Shown here in pieces: positions 43,001-51,300 of a DNA stretch of 64,000 nt. The notes beneath the pieces are model-generated. The model was given only the letters and a program-made list of their open reading frames with translations. It had not been told where the DNA came from and made no database searches. Location: NCBI RefSeq assembly GCF_947172395.1, contig NC_069087.1:3100001-3164000 (forward strand), in the 5' to 3' direction. The translations under genes were made by a program, and so were the position numbers. Origin of the DNA: Bicyclus anynana. Taxonomy: Eukaryota; Arthropoda; Insecta; Lepidoptera; Nymphalidae. Every line of letters starts with the position of its first letter. Position 1 is the first letter of the stretch.

Positions 43001-45212
43001 TCGCCCTTACATTTCTTGTGTAATTCTTTATGGGTTACTTGATATAGACGGGGAGAGTGATTTGAGTGGAAAAGGGAAGTGTTTGTTAACTGTCAAAAGA
43101 TCCTTTAACCCTACACACGAGGTTCACAAGTGCGTGAATCCAGTCAAGGTTATTATCTGCCATTCTAGGGTCTTGTTTTGGTTACAGTTTGATTTGTTTA
43201 TATTGTGAACCATTGTTCAACATTGGTTTTCTTATTTTTGTAATCCACTTCTGAGTCTGCTAAAGTTATTATCATTGATTATTAGTATTGCTAAAAGTAA
43301 AAAAAAGGTATTATTATTAAAATAAATATAACCAAGTTTATTATTGCAGCTATTCCACATAGACTTTGGCCACTTTCTGGGCCACTTCAAGAAGAAGTAC
43401 GGCGTCAAGCGCGAGTTCGTGCCGTTTGTTCTGACGCACGGCTTCATACACGTGATCAATAAAGGGCAACGCGGCGGGAACAACGATCTGCTGGACTTTA
43501 AGATATTTAGAGAGCTGTGTGAGACGGTTAGTGTATTTTTTTTTTATTTCATTAACAACCCATATTCAGTTCTTTGTTGAGCAGGAGTCTCCTATCAGAA
43601 ATGAGAGGGGTTGGACTTTGTCCACCACGCTGACTCAATGCGGATTGGCAGACTTGCCACACGAAGCGAATAAAGAAATTCTCAGGTATGCAGGTTTCCT
43701 CACGTTGTTTTTCTTCACCGTTTGAGACACGTGATATTTAATTTCTTAAAATGCACACTACTGAAAAGTTGGAGGTGCATGCCCCTGACCAGATTCGAAC
43801 CTACGCCCTTCGAATCGAAGGCAGAGGTCATATCACTGAGACACAGAGGATTATCACGTCTCCGGGCGATATAGCTCACTCCTGATATAGGGTCTGATTA
43901 TACTTAGTCAAGCTGGGCCATGGCCTACTTTTCATAGCTTTTGGATTCAAACTATCCAATCCAGCGTCGAAGTGTGTAAGTTTGTATGCCTTGGACTCAT
44001 GTTTTGTTTCCAATATTCGTTAAAGTTGAATATTCGTTGTTGCATCCGCATAAACAAAACTTTTTTCATAATAATTTGTATTTCAACATTTAACACTAAC
44101 AATATAGCAATAAGCCTCAATAGCTCAACGGTAAGAGCGGTTGGACTCATTACCGAGGAGTGGTGGTTCGATCCTCACCCTGTTGGTCTATGGTCGTACC
44201 CACTCCTAGCACTCTTTCCCGACTAGTTGGAGGGGAATGGGAATATTGGTCATATTATAAAAAAATATGGCTAATATTCTTTATTTTTTATTTTTTTAAA
44301 TAATTACGTAAATTAATATCACAATATATTATATAATCAGTATTTACGTATTAAAAAAATATTTCTTTAGTTTTTGTAATTGGTTTTTAAAATATTTACG
44401 AGTGAATACATAGGGCGCCATTTTTCTTGAATAATATTGAAAATTACTGATGCGACACTGCTATGATTCGAGAATGTATATTTTGTATTTGGTATACAGA
44501 GCACGATCTAATATGAAACTTTTTTTGTTTTTCTTGCAGGCATTTAAAATCCTAAGGAAGCACGGGCATCTGATCCTGTCACTGTTTTCAATGATGATCT
44601 CCACCGGATTACCGGAGCTTAGTTCGGAGAAGGATTTACAGTACCTAAGACAAACTTTGGTAAGCTAGCCTTAAATTTATTATTTGTTTCATTCAATATT
44701 TTATCTAATCATATTTTTGACATCTAATTGTAAAGACTTTAATTAAAGACACATGCTTGATATTAAATATCTTTTTTTTTTTATTTACGATAACAATAGA
44801 CTAGTTGACACTTTTTAAATGGTCTTAAATTGTTTATTATCTTTCTACTAGACTGAAAAAAAAAACATATTTTTCTGAGACGTGATTACATGAAAATTTT
44901 AGTTTATAAATATTTTTTGACGATATGAGCCAAAACGCCTGTCGATCATGGTGGTCTATATTTCAACTGTTTCATGACGTCACTATAACAAATACCTTAC
45001 AGACGTTTGACAGAAATATTAGTAAACAATTAGTTTATATAACATATAAACGTTCATAACGAATAACTAATTAATCGATATATGTCCAGGTGATGGATCT
45101 ATCAGAAGAGAAGGCGATAGAGCACTTCAGGCTGAAGTTCGACCAGGCGGTGACCAGCTCGTGGACGGCGTCAGTCAACTGGGCGTTCCACAACATGGAC
45201 AAGAACAACTGA
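16028..45212 (+). CDS. Pi3K92E: Class I PI3-kinase catalytic subunit p110
   Basis: Nineteen exons with fully consistent phases: 16028-16174, 18845-19076, 19628-19857, 26144-26266, 27095-27218, 28400-28575, 29375-29584, 30267-30469, 31355-31546, 32812-33018, 34534-34677, 36080-36204, 37125-37269, 38063-38251, 38851-38993, 42066-42217, 43350-43526, 44540-44659, 45090-45212. Predicted length 1053 residues (human p110s about 1070). Order of domains: adaptor-binding (1-~110), Ras-binding (~180-290), C2 (~330-490), helical (~520-690), kinase (~700-1053). ATP-binding lysine K786 (IILKVGDDLRQD), catalytic loop ADRHPDN (901-906), DFG 919-921, activation loop KKKYGVKREF, and a C-terminal WAF membrane-contact motif. 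Known role: phosphorylates PIP2 to PIP3 at the plasma membrane in insulin/growth signalling. The ATG (AACAATGG) follows an in-frame TAA. Introns contain LRRC23, SINEs, an exon-fragment array and a transposase. Confidence 0.95.
17230..17520 (+). mobile_element. Non-LTR-like repeat fragment in p110 intron 1
   Basis: It shares GGGTATCTTCAAGTCAAGAG, the following GTGAATAGG and the CATCATTG block with 11340-11500 and 63385-63445. The upstream part, with CACAAGTCCGGGCACCTGC, resembles pieces at 23165-23260 and 35465-35540. It is probably the decayed end of a LINE reading frame. Confidence 0.5.
17885..18191 (-). mobile_element. SINE-A, near full length, in p110 intron 1
   Basis: Minus-oriented. It runs from CCCATATTTGGCTTACTGC to the tRNA-like head; the complement shows B box GGTTCGAATCC near 18125 and A box TGATAGCCCAGTGG-like sequence near 18180. 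Confidence 0.88.
19125..19400. mobile_element. Probable LINE-derived fragment in p110 intron 2
   Basis: It contains CATCGGCTCTTTAAACTATGTG, close to the CATCGGCTCTTCGAACTATGTG piece at 38000-38022 that adjoins a recognisable LINE coding end. The rest is decayed. Confidence 0.45.
19416..19615. repeat. Dispersed repeat shared with 59160-59390
   Basis: Shared blocks include GTGCGCA, AACACTGTCATTCGTTCATCG and AAATCGATTCTTAAGGA with ACTCCAAAAA, in the same order and orientation at both sites. No coding sense. Unclassified. Confidence 0.55.
20187..20192 (-). terminator. Candidate poly(A) signal of LRRC23
   Basis: AATAAA on the minus strand about 180 bases beyond the LRRC23 stop. Assignment is by position. 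Confidence 0.35.
20373..23926 (-). CDS. LRRC23: LRRC23, radial-spoke leucine-rich repeat protein
   Basis: Four exons in phase: 23926-23697, 22882-22285, 21223-21048, 20472-20373 (stop), giving 367 residues (human 343). The order is an acidic N-terminus (EEIEEENTEAKEEEVKEEE), then tandem leucine-rich repeats in exon 2 (LQFVDVSDNCLDLENL, LDSLYLAGNEITSLVGI, LQYINLRNCKVATL), a repeat cap in exon 3 (LPALETLILKGCPYMGG, LPRLKRLNKG), and a charged tail (EERAEAKELLKQWIEEGE) matching the LRRC23 tail. The known family member is part of the third radial spoke head of motile axonemes, so sperm expression is expected. The start is supported by an in-frame TAG 24 bases upstream. The whole gene lies in p110 intron 3 on the opposite strand. 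Confidence 0.9.
20930..21045. repeat. Dispersed repeat with TATAATATTAGTAGGAT end
   Basis: AATCCAGAGTAAAATCTATT through TTTCGCGTTTATAATATTAG matches 37655-37800. It lies in LRRC23 intron 3, directly next to the exon 3 donor. Confidence 0.6.
22095..22245 (-). mobile_element. LINE coding-end fragment in LRRC23 intron 2
   Basis: The minus strand carries the same piece as 37845-38000, encoding a PPTRWTDDI-like and RWMQAAQD-like C-terminal tail typical of insect non-LTR retrotransposon ORF2. Frameshifts and truncation make it non-functional. Confidence 0.65.
23509..23680. repeat. Dispersed repeat B (GACGCCGCGCGGTTT family)
   Basis: From CTGACGCCGCGCGGTTTCAC to CTTCAGCCTTATAATATTAG. The same unit occurs at 53562-53750 and 63100-63290, with GGGCTATCTAACA and AAGAATTTTTCAAATCG in the middle. 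It lies in LRRC23 intron 1. Unclassified. Confidence 0.75.
23940..25780. other. p110 intron 3, upstream of LRRC23
   Basis: It probably contains the LRRC23 promoter close to 23940. A GC-rich patch at 24330-24880 repeats GCGTTTA(AT/GT)GG three times (24677, 24770, 24788 region). 25045-25078 resembles the tail of the SINE at 44111. No coding exon was seen. Confidence 0.4.
25790..25935 (-). mobile_element. SINE-B fragment in p110 intron 3
   Basis: Decayed minus copy: GACAAGTTAACCCTTGACTG end, CACCTGATG block and GTTTCTACGCGGCATCATATG block as in 27247-27568. Confidence 0.6.
26103..26125 (+). repeat. (GAT)n microsatellite near p110 exon 4
   Basis: About seven GAT units sit 20-40 bases upstream of the exon 4 acceptor (CTGTTACAG, exon from 26144), where a branch point and pyrimidine tract are expected. 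Confidence 0.8.
27247..27568 (+). mobile_element. SINE-B, full length, in p110 intron 5
   Basis: A tRNA-like head with A box TGGCGCAGTGG (from 27255) and B box GGTTCGATCCC (from 27299), a unique body, and an A-rich tail (GAATAAAAAAAA). Fragments of the same family occur at 12468, 25790 and 47080. It starts 29 bases past the exon 5 donor. Confidence 0.88.
28149..28359. mobile_element. MITE with TA target site, p110 intron 5
   Basis: 211 bp. Terminal inverted repeats begin ACATGCGACCCA and end TGGGTCGCATGT and remain similar for about 45 bases (GTCGACCAATAGCG against GCCATTGGTCGAC). Flanked by TA at 28147-28148 and 28360-28361, as expected for a Tc1/mariner-mobilised element. The core has a GCTCTCTCTTTCGT tract. 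Confidence 0.8.
28624..28646 (+). repeat. Short duplicate of p110 exon 6 sequence in intron 6
   Basis: GCGTCGGTGGACTCAACGTGGA-like sequence (about 20 identical bases) repeats exon 6 bases at about 28538-28558. The copy sits about 50 bases beyond the exon 6 donor. Confidence 0.8.
28830..29250. repeat. Intronic repeat, copy 1 (p110 intron 6)
   Basis: Collinear with 42905-43270: CTAGGTGG(T/C)GCGA, GACGTAAGGCGCTCG-like, TTATGGGTTACTT-like, ATTCTAGGGTCTT, GTTACAGTTTGATTTG and CAATCCA/CACTTCTG. Both copies lie just upstream of a p110 exon. Unclassified dispersed repeat. Confidence 0.65.
29966..30030. repeat. Perfect 22-bp inverted repeat in p110 intron 7
   Basis: Arms 29966-29987 and 30009-30030 are exact reverse complements (AGGTTCTGTTTTGTTTAAT in the left arm), with a 21-nt loop. 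Confidence 0.92.
30372..31150 (+). repeat. Tandem duplication of exon 8 end plus intron
   Basis: Unit 1 (30372-30693) holds the last 98 bases of exon 8, its donor and 220 bases of intron 8. Unit 2 (30794-31150) repeats this in order, with a 3-base insertion in the exon part, an intact donor and an extra segment in the intron part. The exon copy still reads open in the exon 8 frame (GTQGYDLLLHPLGTVV), but no good acceptor precedes it. Confidence 0.88.
32042..32545 (-). mobile_element. MITE-D copy 2 in p110 intron 9
   Basis: Inverted relative to copies 1 and 3, about 504 bp, with both ends present: GGATGATGAC at the left and GTCATCATCCCC at the right, giving about 10 bp of terminal inverted repeat. 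The core shares CTCCGAAAGTAATGATCGC (as complement) with the others. Confidence 0.85.
33663..33868 (-). mobile_element. SINE-A copy, internally deleted, p110 intron 10
   Basis: Minus-oriented; the CCCATATTCGGCTCACTG end and the head (CACACCCTCCGGAATCGGAGG to TATCACGG) are present, while the middle around CAGGTTTCCTCACG is missing. Confidence 0.82.
33995..34150. repeat. Repeat pair with 44290-44460 (inverted)
   Basis: CGCATCAGTAATT, ATTCAAGAAAAATGGCG and AAAAACTAAAGAAATA occur in this order here and, as the complement, at 44290-44460. Both lie in p110 introns. Unclassified. Confidence 0.6.
35622..35785. repeat. Foldback repeat, copy 2, p110 intron 11
   Basis: It shares TTTAAACTATCGTGAGTGTT and ACCCATACGGGGCCCTTAG through ATCGCGGCACGATCCAAACTG with 14735-14890. 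This copy has a longer left part with ATATTAGGTCGGAGTATGCC. Confidence 0.7.
36281..36598 (+). mobile_element. SINE-A, intact copy with target-site duplication
   Basis: The reference copy of the family. tRNA-like head with A box TGATAGCCCAGTGG (from about 36290) and B box GGTTCGAATCC (from 36333). It is flanked by a perfect 15-bp direct repeat, TTATCATTATAGTAT (36266-36280 and 36599-36613), the mark of LINE-driven insertion. It lies in p110 intron 12, sense to the gene. Confidence 0.95.
37570..37800. repeat. Dispersed repeat ending in TATAATATTAGTGTGA
   Basis: From CTAGCGGATGCTCGTGACTT through AATCCAGAGTAAAATCTGTT to CTTTATAATATTAGTG. Same family as 20930-21045 and 9783-9962. Confidence 0.65.
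37830..38026 (-). mobile_element. LINE ORF2 C-terminal fragment, p110 intron 13
   Basis: The minus strand encodes PPTRWTDDIKRVAGIRWLQ and AQDREVWKS, the characteristic tail of insect non-LTR retrotransposon polyproteins. Only about 60 codons remain, directly upstream of exon 14. Confidence 0.75.
38290..38480 (+). mobile_element. PIF/Harbinger-like end fragment, p110 intron 14
   Basis: GGGCCTTATCATACTAGGATG opens the piece, and near 38424 an ATG opens MDSDEETLAFYLFKF, resembling the N-terminus (MDSDEE) I associate with Harbinger-type genes in insects. The frame ends after 17 codons. A 5' end fragment. Confidence 0.4.
38897..40282 (+). repeat. 136-bp tandem array of a p110 exon 15 fragment
   Basis: Units start at 38897, 39033, 39169, 39305, 39441, 39577, 39713, 39849, 39985 and 40121, with a 26-base partial unit at 40257. 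Unit 1 is the real 3' part of exon 15 (97 bases from the hinge codons IEVV) plus its donor C|GTGAGT and 39 bases of intron. The others are nearly identical; the last three complete units share GTGACCAAC instead of GTGGCCAAC. Every complete unit keeps the donor. Confidence 0.95.
40283..41508 (-). pseudogene. Tc1/mariner-superfamily transposase, C-terminus lost
   Basis: Open frame from about 41508 (likely start ATG 41487, MDTLFSNVDL) running into the 136-bp array. The N-terminal helix-turn-helix (FVCGVSRATVDRIKTEV) and DDE triad are visible: FYLDETW, IIVDNASYH and YNPIELIW. About 81 residues separate the second D and the E, much longer than in Tc1 or mariner (34). The natural C-terminus ends near ADVEN and is replaced by array-encoded residues (LLSPPRPPPRYAVVGQ). 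Nothing resembling the element's downstream end remains. It lies in p110 intron 15, antisense. Confidence 0.85.
41509..42065. other. Transposon upstream flank and rest of p110 intron 15
   Basis: The part up to about 41700 is probably the transposon's 5' region (two GGTGCGCAGGTAGGC-like pieces). The remainder to the exon 16 acceptor (CCAAACAG) has no recognisable feature. Confidence 0.4.
42406..42631. mobile_element. MITE-like element in p110 intron 16
   Basis: Imperfect terminal repeats ACGTCCATGA and TCGTGGACGT bound about 226 bp. The core shares CTGTCGACCAATAGCG with the MITE at 28149-28359, so the two are probably related. Confidence 0.5.
42762..42817. repeat. Perfect 23-bp inverted repeat in p110 intron 16
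   Basis: Arms 42762-42784 and 42795-42817 are exact reverse complements (ATATGTCATTCACATATTG in the left arm), with a 10-nt loop. Confidence 0.92.
42905..43270. repeat. Intronic repeat, copy 2 (p110 intron 16)
   Basis: Collinear with 28830-29250; see that entry for shared blocks. It ends about 80 bases before exon 17. Confidence 0.65.
43553..43862 (-). mobile_element. SINE-A copy in p110 intron 17
   Basis: Minus-oriented, nearly full-length, starting only about 27 bases past the exon 17 donor. The B box complement (GATTCGAACC) is at about 43793 and the A box region near 43845 is diverged. Confidence 0.85.
44111..44262 (+). mobile_element. SINE-C, tRNA-derived, p110 intron 17
   Basis: Head with TAGCTCAACGGTAAGAGCGG (A box) and GGTTCGATCC (B box from about 44167), then a short body ending in GGAATGGGAATATTGGTCAT and an A-rich run. 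The anticodon arm does not pair well, so it is not a tRNA gene. A tail fragment recurs at about 25045. Confidence 0.7.
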
Positions 45213-45897
45213 CAGTGACCCGTGAGCAGGCGCCTCAAGCGCCAGCCCACCAGCAAGCACGCGCCGCAGACGCTGTGAGCGACCACACTTATGTCTAACG
45301 TGATGTAGTGTTAGGGAACAATTTTGATACTTGACCATTTTGATTACTTTTGCGAAGCTTTTATTTTTTTGTGCTAAACTTCAAGTCAGCTCTAACCACA
45401 AGGCCTATGAATTATAAGCCTGGCAAATGAAAGTGTGACCTGAAAAACATACGCGATTTTTGATGTCGGTTAAAAAACGCAGCAAATTCAAAAAATCTGC
45501 ATGTGGTTACACTACACAATGTTTTGATCAGAGATATAATATCAGATAATGAAATGAAAAACTATTATCAAAACACTTTTTCCTGCTATAGTTATTGATG
45601 CAGATTTTTTAATTTTCTGCATTTTTAGGTATCGCTTTTCTTTACCAAAGTCTACAATAGGTGCGCCGTTCGGCGTTTTGCCAGATTCAAAGTTTGGCAC
45701 GTACATATTCGTGCTTATCTTAGGCCTACTGCACATCGGTATAACTCAAATTTTCAGGTTGTCATGGTAACACTCATCAACTTCCCAACTACAGGCTGCT
45801 ACTGAGGATTTCTTGGAAATAAGAAAAGCTTAGTATTTCGTAGCCCTTACCAGGACTCAAACTTAGTAAATAATATTTAGTATCAACCTTCGAGTTT

Positions 45898-45903
45898 AAT
45901 AAA
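45898..45903 (+). terminator. Candidate poly(A) signal of p110
   Basis: First AATAAA found downstream of the p110 stop at 45212. Chosen by position only. Confidence 0.3.
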
Positions 45904-47079
45904 ATTATAATTAGGTAAAGGTATAGAAGGTTATTTGTGTCATTTATGTGGCAAAGTAGACCTTAGCCAAATATGTGTACATTATAACATAGTTATTATC
46001 TTTATTCCCTAGGCCTGTATTATTAATCAACACGCATGAAAGTTAAAGACAGTTTTTTTATTTGGTCAAGTATCAAAATTATTTTGGTTGACTATAACAC
46101 AGTGACTGTCAGTGTTCGAGTTTGAAAGTGAACTTTACGTAGGAATAAATTAAAATTTAAAATTGAATGGACTCTTACGAGCGATTTCGGAAACTTCATC
46201 ACAGATCGACAAGTGCTGTTTAGACTCTATTACTATACGCTTAAGGCTTATTATCGATTAGGTTAACCGAGTTGAGGCTTGGAAGGGATATTTCGTGTAT
46301 ATGCAAAGCTCAAAGGTCAATATTAATTGTTTAAATGAAAGTCATTAATTAAAATAAGAACAATTTATTCTAATGTATGTTTGATATGTAAGGGGTGTTC
46401 CATTTCCTATAAAGCGTCTACACACGTGCCAACTTACTAATACTTAAGTCGACAGCGAAGTTTGCACTGTCTATTATAATTGATTAGTTCGCCGTCGATT
46501 TAATTGTTGTAATTTTATAGTAAAGTATGTTTCAACATGTTGGCACATCTGTAGATGTTCATTTAACCTTTAATTCTATTATTGCTTACAATTATTATAT
46601 ATAAATTGAAAATTATAATGTATGCCTTTCATGTAATAATAATAATATAATATTATGTATATAATATATAATACTATTAAACATTTGGAATTATTACGTA
46701 ACTTTCATATACATATATAGATCCTTTGTAATGCAAGTTATTTAAGCCAAAAATATACAATCAGTAGGTATAATTGTAATTATAAAAATAATTATAATTT
46801 CAGTCATATAGCAGAAAATTTGATATCTATAGGAATTTTGTAAAATTATAAACATGATTACCGGGGGTGCCGTGTATACAAGTTGATTTTTTTTTATTTA
46901 TTACTAGTTGACGGAAGAAAATGTCCTACTTGATGTTAAGTGATAACCATATATTATAACAGTATCATGTTTTACTCTAGCTCGGAGTAGACACAATACC
47001 CTGCCGCTTTATCCTTATTAGTATTTTTACATATTTTTTTTTTAAATATTTGCCATATCTTATAAGAGTGATATATATT

Positions 47080-47144
47080 TTTTTTTATTATTTACAAGTT
47101 AGCCCTTGACTACAATCTCATCTGATGGTAAGTGATGATGCAAC
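47080..47144 (-). mobile_element. SINE-B tail fragment
   Basis: TTTACAAGTTAGCCCTTGAC through TGATGGTAAGTGATGATGC matches the 3' end of SINE-B in minus orientation. Confidence 0.75.
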
Positions 47145-47309
47145 CTTTGAAACCGAAAGACGTCGAAGTTGTTTGACAAAGGGAAAAAACATTGAAAACA
47201 GGGAAAATATGAATCTTCCTCAACTAGAAAGACATACACGGTTATTCAGAATGATTCCATAATTTTATTATTTTTTTTAAACAAACAACACAATTTCCGA
47301 AGATTTTAT

Positions 47310-47480
47310 ACTATTAGATATGTCACTAGCACGTCGAAACTGAGGCGTACAAAGGTGGTTAATTGTCTTAATTTAATTAAGACGCATTGTAAACAACGAA
47401 TGTTGTATAAACAAATAATACCTAAATATTGTCTACAATGTCGAGTTGTGTGTTCAGGAAGTGTAAAAAATTTATATACA
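47310..47480 (+). mobile_element. Transposon remnant with THAP-like start, copy 2
   Basis: Homologous to 14560-14734: CAAATAATACCTAAATATTG, then an ATG opening MSSCVFRKCKK, again with a C-x4-C pair. The frame stops within 20 codons. Confidence 0.45.
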
Positions 47481-47886
47481 TGAATATATAATGTAAGTTA
47501 AAACAAAATTGTGCATGTGTGTGGTTAAGTAACTAAATTCGGATCATGTTTTGCTGTGATTTTGTAGGCACGTAACATATCTACTAGTATAAAATCTTTG
47601 CCAATGGCCATGATTTATAATTTGAATAAAAAGTTCAGTTGAGTTTTGATTGTAGCAGTATTATATCGTAGAATTTAGGTTTTTTTATATAAATTATTTC
47701 AGGCTACCTCTTGGTGTACTGAATTGTACCAGTCCTTATTTGTTTGTGGTTAGTTTCATACTAGTTTTAAGTTATTCATGCTGATGACTTTTCTGCTTAT
47801 TCAAAAAATAAAAGTCCATCCTATAAGGACAATTTGAATTAAACTGCTTTGATTTAAATAGTTGTATTTTGTGATTACGAGCTGAT

Positions 47887-48310
47887 TAATTTGGTACGAG
47901 ATATAATTTCAATTGAAACAGCATTAAGCTATATATAGATTTTTGCAATTTGATACAAAGAATAAATGATTAATTTGGTACGATATATAATTTCGAATGA
48001 AACATACATATATTTGTTTATGAGTCTGCGAGCTGCAAGTTTCTAGAAAATAATAGCCAATTTGATACAAAATAAGATTTCGAATTAAACTGCAGTTATC
48101 TAAATATATTATGTATATATTATAGTTAATTAAAGCGGTTACTTCGAGATGAAACGGTAATAGTTAATTCGATACGAAATATAATTTCTGATTAAACTAA
48201 AATAATCTAAATATATTATGTATGTACGAGTATACAATTAGATAAAGCAGTTCTTTGCGAGCTAATACAGAAATAACTAATTAGATACGAAATATGATTT
48301 CAAAATAAAT
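47887..48310. repeat. Degenerate tandem repeat, about 85-112 bp units
   Basis: The motif TAATT(T/C)GRTACGAAATATAATTTC begins units at 47887, 47971, 48058, 48166 and 48278; later units also share CTAAATATATTATGTAT. Divergence between units is large. It lies in p110 downstream DNA. Confidence 0.75.
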
Positions 48311-51300
48311 TGCATTACTCACTATAACATACTAGTACAATGTATTCAATTGAAGTTGTTACATTCTGGAATAAAATTTATTTCTGTATGAAATATGATA
48401 AGTAACTGTCTATTAATTGTATAATGTATCACACAATTGTAAATTAGTAGAAAACTTTAATAAAAGAATTAACACTTTTTATATAATTTCAGTACGCTTA
48501 GTACGCTCCCAATATAAATATACAAATTAATCTATATCGTAAAATAGACTTTATTGTATAGTATACGCCAAACTTCGAGTCCATTCTACACGATGCATAC
48601 GCCTAGTGTACTAAAACAAATCTCAGTCGAAGTATAATAGCTACTCATTTCGATGTGTTTAAATTTCAGAGTGGACTAGACGTATGGCGCATACTGTAGA
48701 GTCCTTTTCATGAAAACGGTCCCGCAGCAAAAGTCTTACACAAATGACAATCAGACCGCCATTTCCAAATGACAATGAGCGCCAATTAGACATTAGCGCT
48801 GCGTTTGGGGGACTTCTTTCATGAAAAGGAATATACATGAATTAATAATGGAGCTTCCAGTTAGCAATAAAAATAGTTCTTATGAGCGACTCTATTATAT
48901 GAGCCGTTAGAATCATTTTGCTCTGATAATAGTCAATGCAACTTCGTAAAGAGCATTATTGGTGGAACTGTATGTATGTATGAACACAACCGAATTCATT
49001 CGTAATTTTACAACTACGATTAAATTAAATTAATAGAATAATAACAGTAAATATATTAAAATAAAGTTATAAATAAGTACTATTATTAAATATTGCGCAT
49101 GTTAATTACTTGTAATATTATATATATAATCTTTATAAATACATTTCTCTTGTATAAATTGTAGTTGATTGCAAATACCATATATATTAGTAATTAAATA
49201 AATAATAAGCGTCTATTGCATTCACAGAAGAAAAAATACATCTTAAGCTTACATGCCGACATCTCTGACTTGTTATTATTATGGTCTAAGATCCGGCATT
49301 AATAATATGTACCCTCATCTGTTATTCATTAGTATGCTATGAAATAAATATTAGATAATGTTCACAGTGACATATTGCAAATAGTTTGCCCAGTTTAATT
49401 GCGGTCAAACACATTTTTCATACATAATCTGGAAAACTATGAACTAGAACAAAGGCAACCTAATACAGAATAAATTAAACTTTCACTTGGCATATTAGAC
49501 GACTAAATAACTGACGAGAGAGACTAAATAACTGACTATAGATAACATTACTTAACTAAATAAATTAAAAAAATAATAATAATCATTTAATACAATTTAA
49601 CTCGGCGACCTATGTGCAATGTCTCAATGTAAACATTTTCTATCATTTATATCTTATCCTAATCAAATAACAGATGAGGTTATATATTTCTTTTACCGGA
49701 TCTTGTACTATTATAAAATTATGTCTCACGTATGTAGGTATCACAAATAAACGTTAAGTAACTTCGCAAACTTAAAATGGAGGCTATGAGGGTTTAAATA
49801 ACGCACCTTTTAAAAATATTATTCCATTAAACTATTGTAACATGTGCATTATTATGTATATCATTTTTATTCCAGTGTAATTTGCGGAATATGATTAACC
49901 AACTGCCAGCTTTAGAAAGACAACACTGTAAATTAATATTTAATGTCTGCAATGAGAAATTATAAAGCTTGTCACATAAAATGAACACTGATCTTACCGC
50001 GCGTTTTATATTGAAAAAACATTATCAATGTCTTTTTTGAGTGAGCAAAGAAAATACTGTAAAACCTTTTGGATTAAGCGGTGAATGGAACAAATTATAT
50101 GGCGAAATTTCGACTTCAGTTTGAATGTTAACTATATAATTGTTAAATGTATTTGTTAACTCTTCTTGTGCATACGCATTTAGTTTGGATAAATGACGAT
50201 AAAATCTAATTTTGTAGACTACCAAAGAGAAAGAAAGGTGTGGATAAAAACTTGTTATTTTTGTGCACACTCATTACACGGGTAACAAACTAAAGGGGTT
50301 GCTAAAAAAATTAAACCACTCATCCCCATGTCAAAGAAATTGTACCAAGCGTTATACATCTTCATTTCTCTTACATACTAGTGTAAATTTTCTCACTCTT
50401 TCTTTTTGAAGTATTTGTTCCTTTTACGTGACGCTAGTTACAGTTATTATTATTAATCCTTAACTTCGTCTCCTTGCGAGCGATCGAGGACAGTATATAT
50501 GTGTTTAAATACTTTATTATGTAAATTTGTGTATTCATGCAATGTTATATGGAGTTATGAATGAATGATTATACATATTATTATTGTATATTATGATAAG
50601 TGTAGATAGACCCGCACTGTTCGCAAATCGTTTTGGTTTTTGTATGAATTATTATAATATTTGTATGAATATAGCATAGAATTAGTAGCGCGAGCGGGTA
50701 TGTCTACACGTACCTTTAGGCTTAATAATAATTTAAGGTTCATAAAACATCGCAATTCTATATCCAATAGTTCCTTTGTATGTGTCATTTGTAATCGAGT
50801 AAAGAAAGAATGCATAATCATTTAAATAAATATTGTATAAAAGTAATTTACCGAATAAGGGTCGGTCCAGACATATCTGAGTCGCGAATGTCCGGGACAC
50901 CGCAGCCGTGACGTATGAGTATGTCAGGGACGTGTCTTATCTGTGCTAACGAAAGGGAAATGGATTTAAGTGATCTCAGTTTTGGTTTCGGTGTTACACA
51001 GTATTGTCGGTTGTCTTTAATAAATGTTATTAGTGTCCTGCGGTTCTGTAGGAATATAGTAAAAGTAAGTTACTCAGTTATAACATCAGCTATCCACCAG
51101 CCTAAGTTATGTTATAAACGGTCCAGCCGTTTCAGAGTGTATTAGAGAAACAGACGAACTTTTAAAAATATTTTGATTACTGTTTATTTGAAATTACAAA
51201 CAGACATTATTTCAATTTTATTTATCTGTATATAGATACGTACTTTATTTAAAGCGAAAGTATGCATTCTGCTATTTTTACAAACCGAGTTTGAAATGCC

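Larger units (their letters stand above)
45213..47870 (+). other. p110 3' UTR and downstream DNA
   Basis: No further coding exon follows the stop. The first clear AATAAA is at 45898-45903, about 690 bases beyond the stop; later hexamers exist, so the true end is unknown. A SINE-B tail (47080-47144) and a THAP-type transposon remnant (47310-47480) lie further on. Confidence 0.45.
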
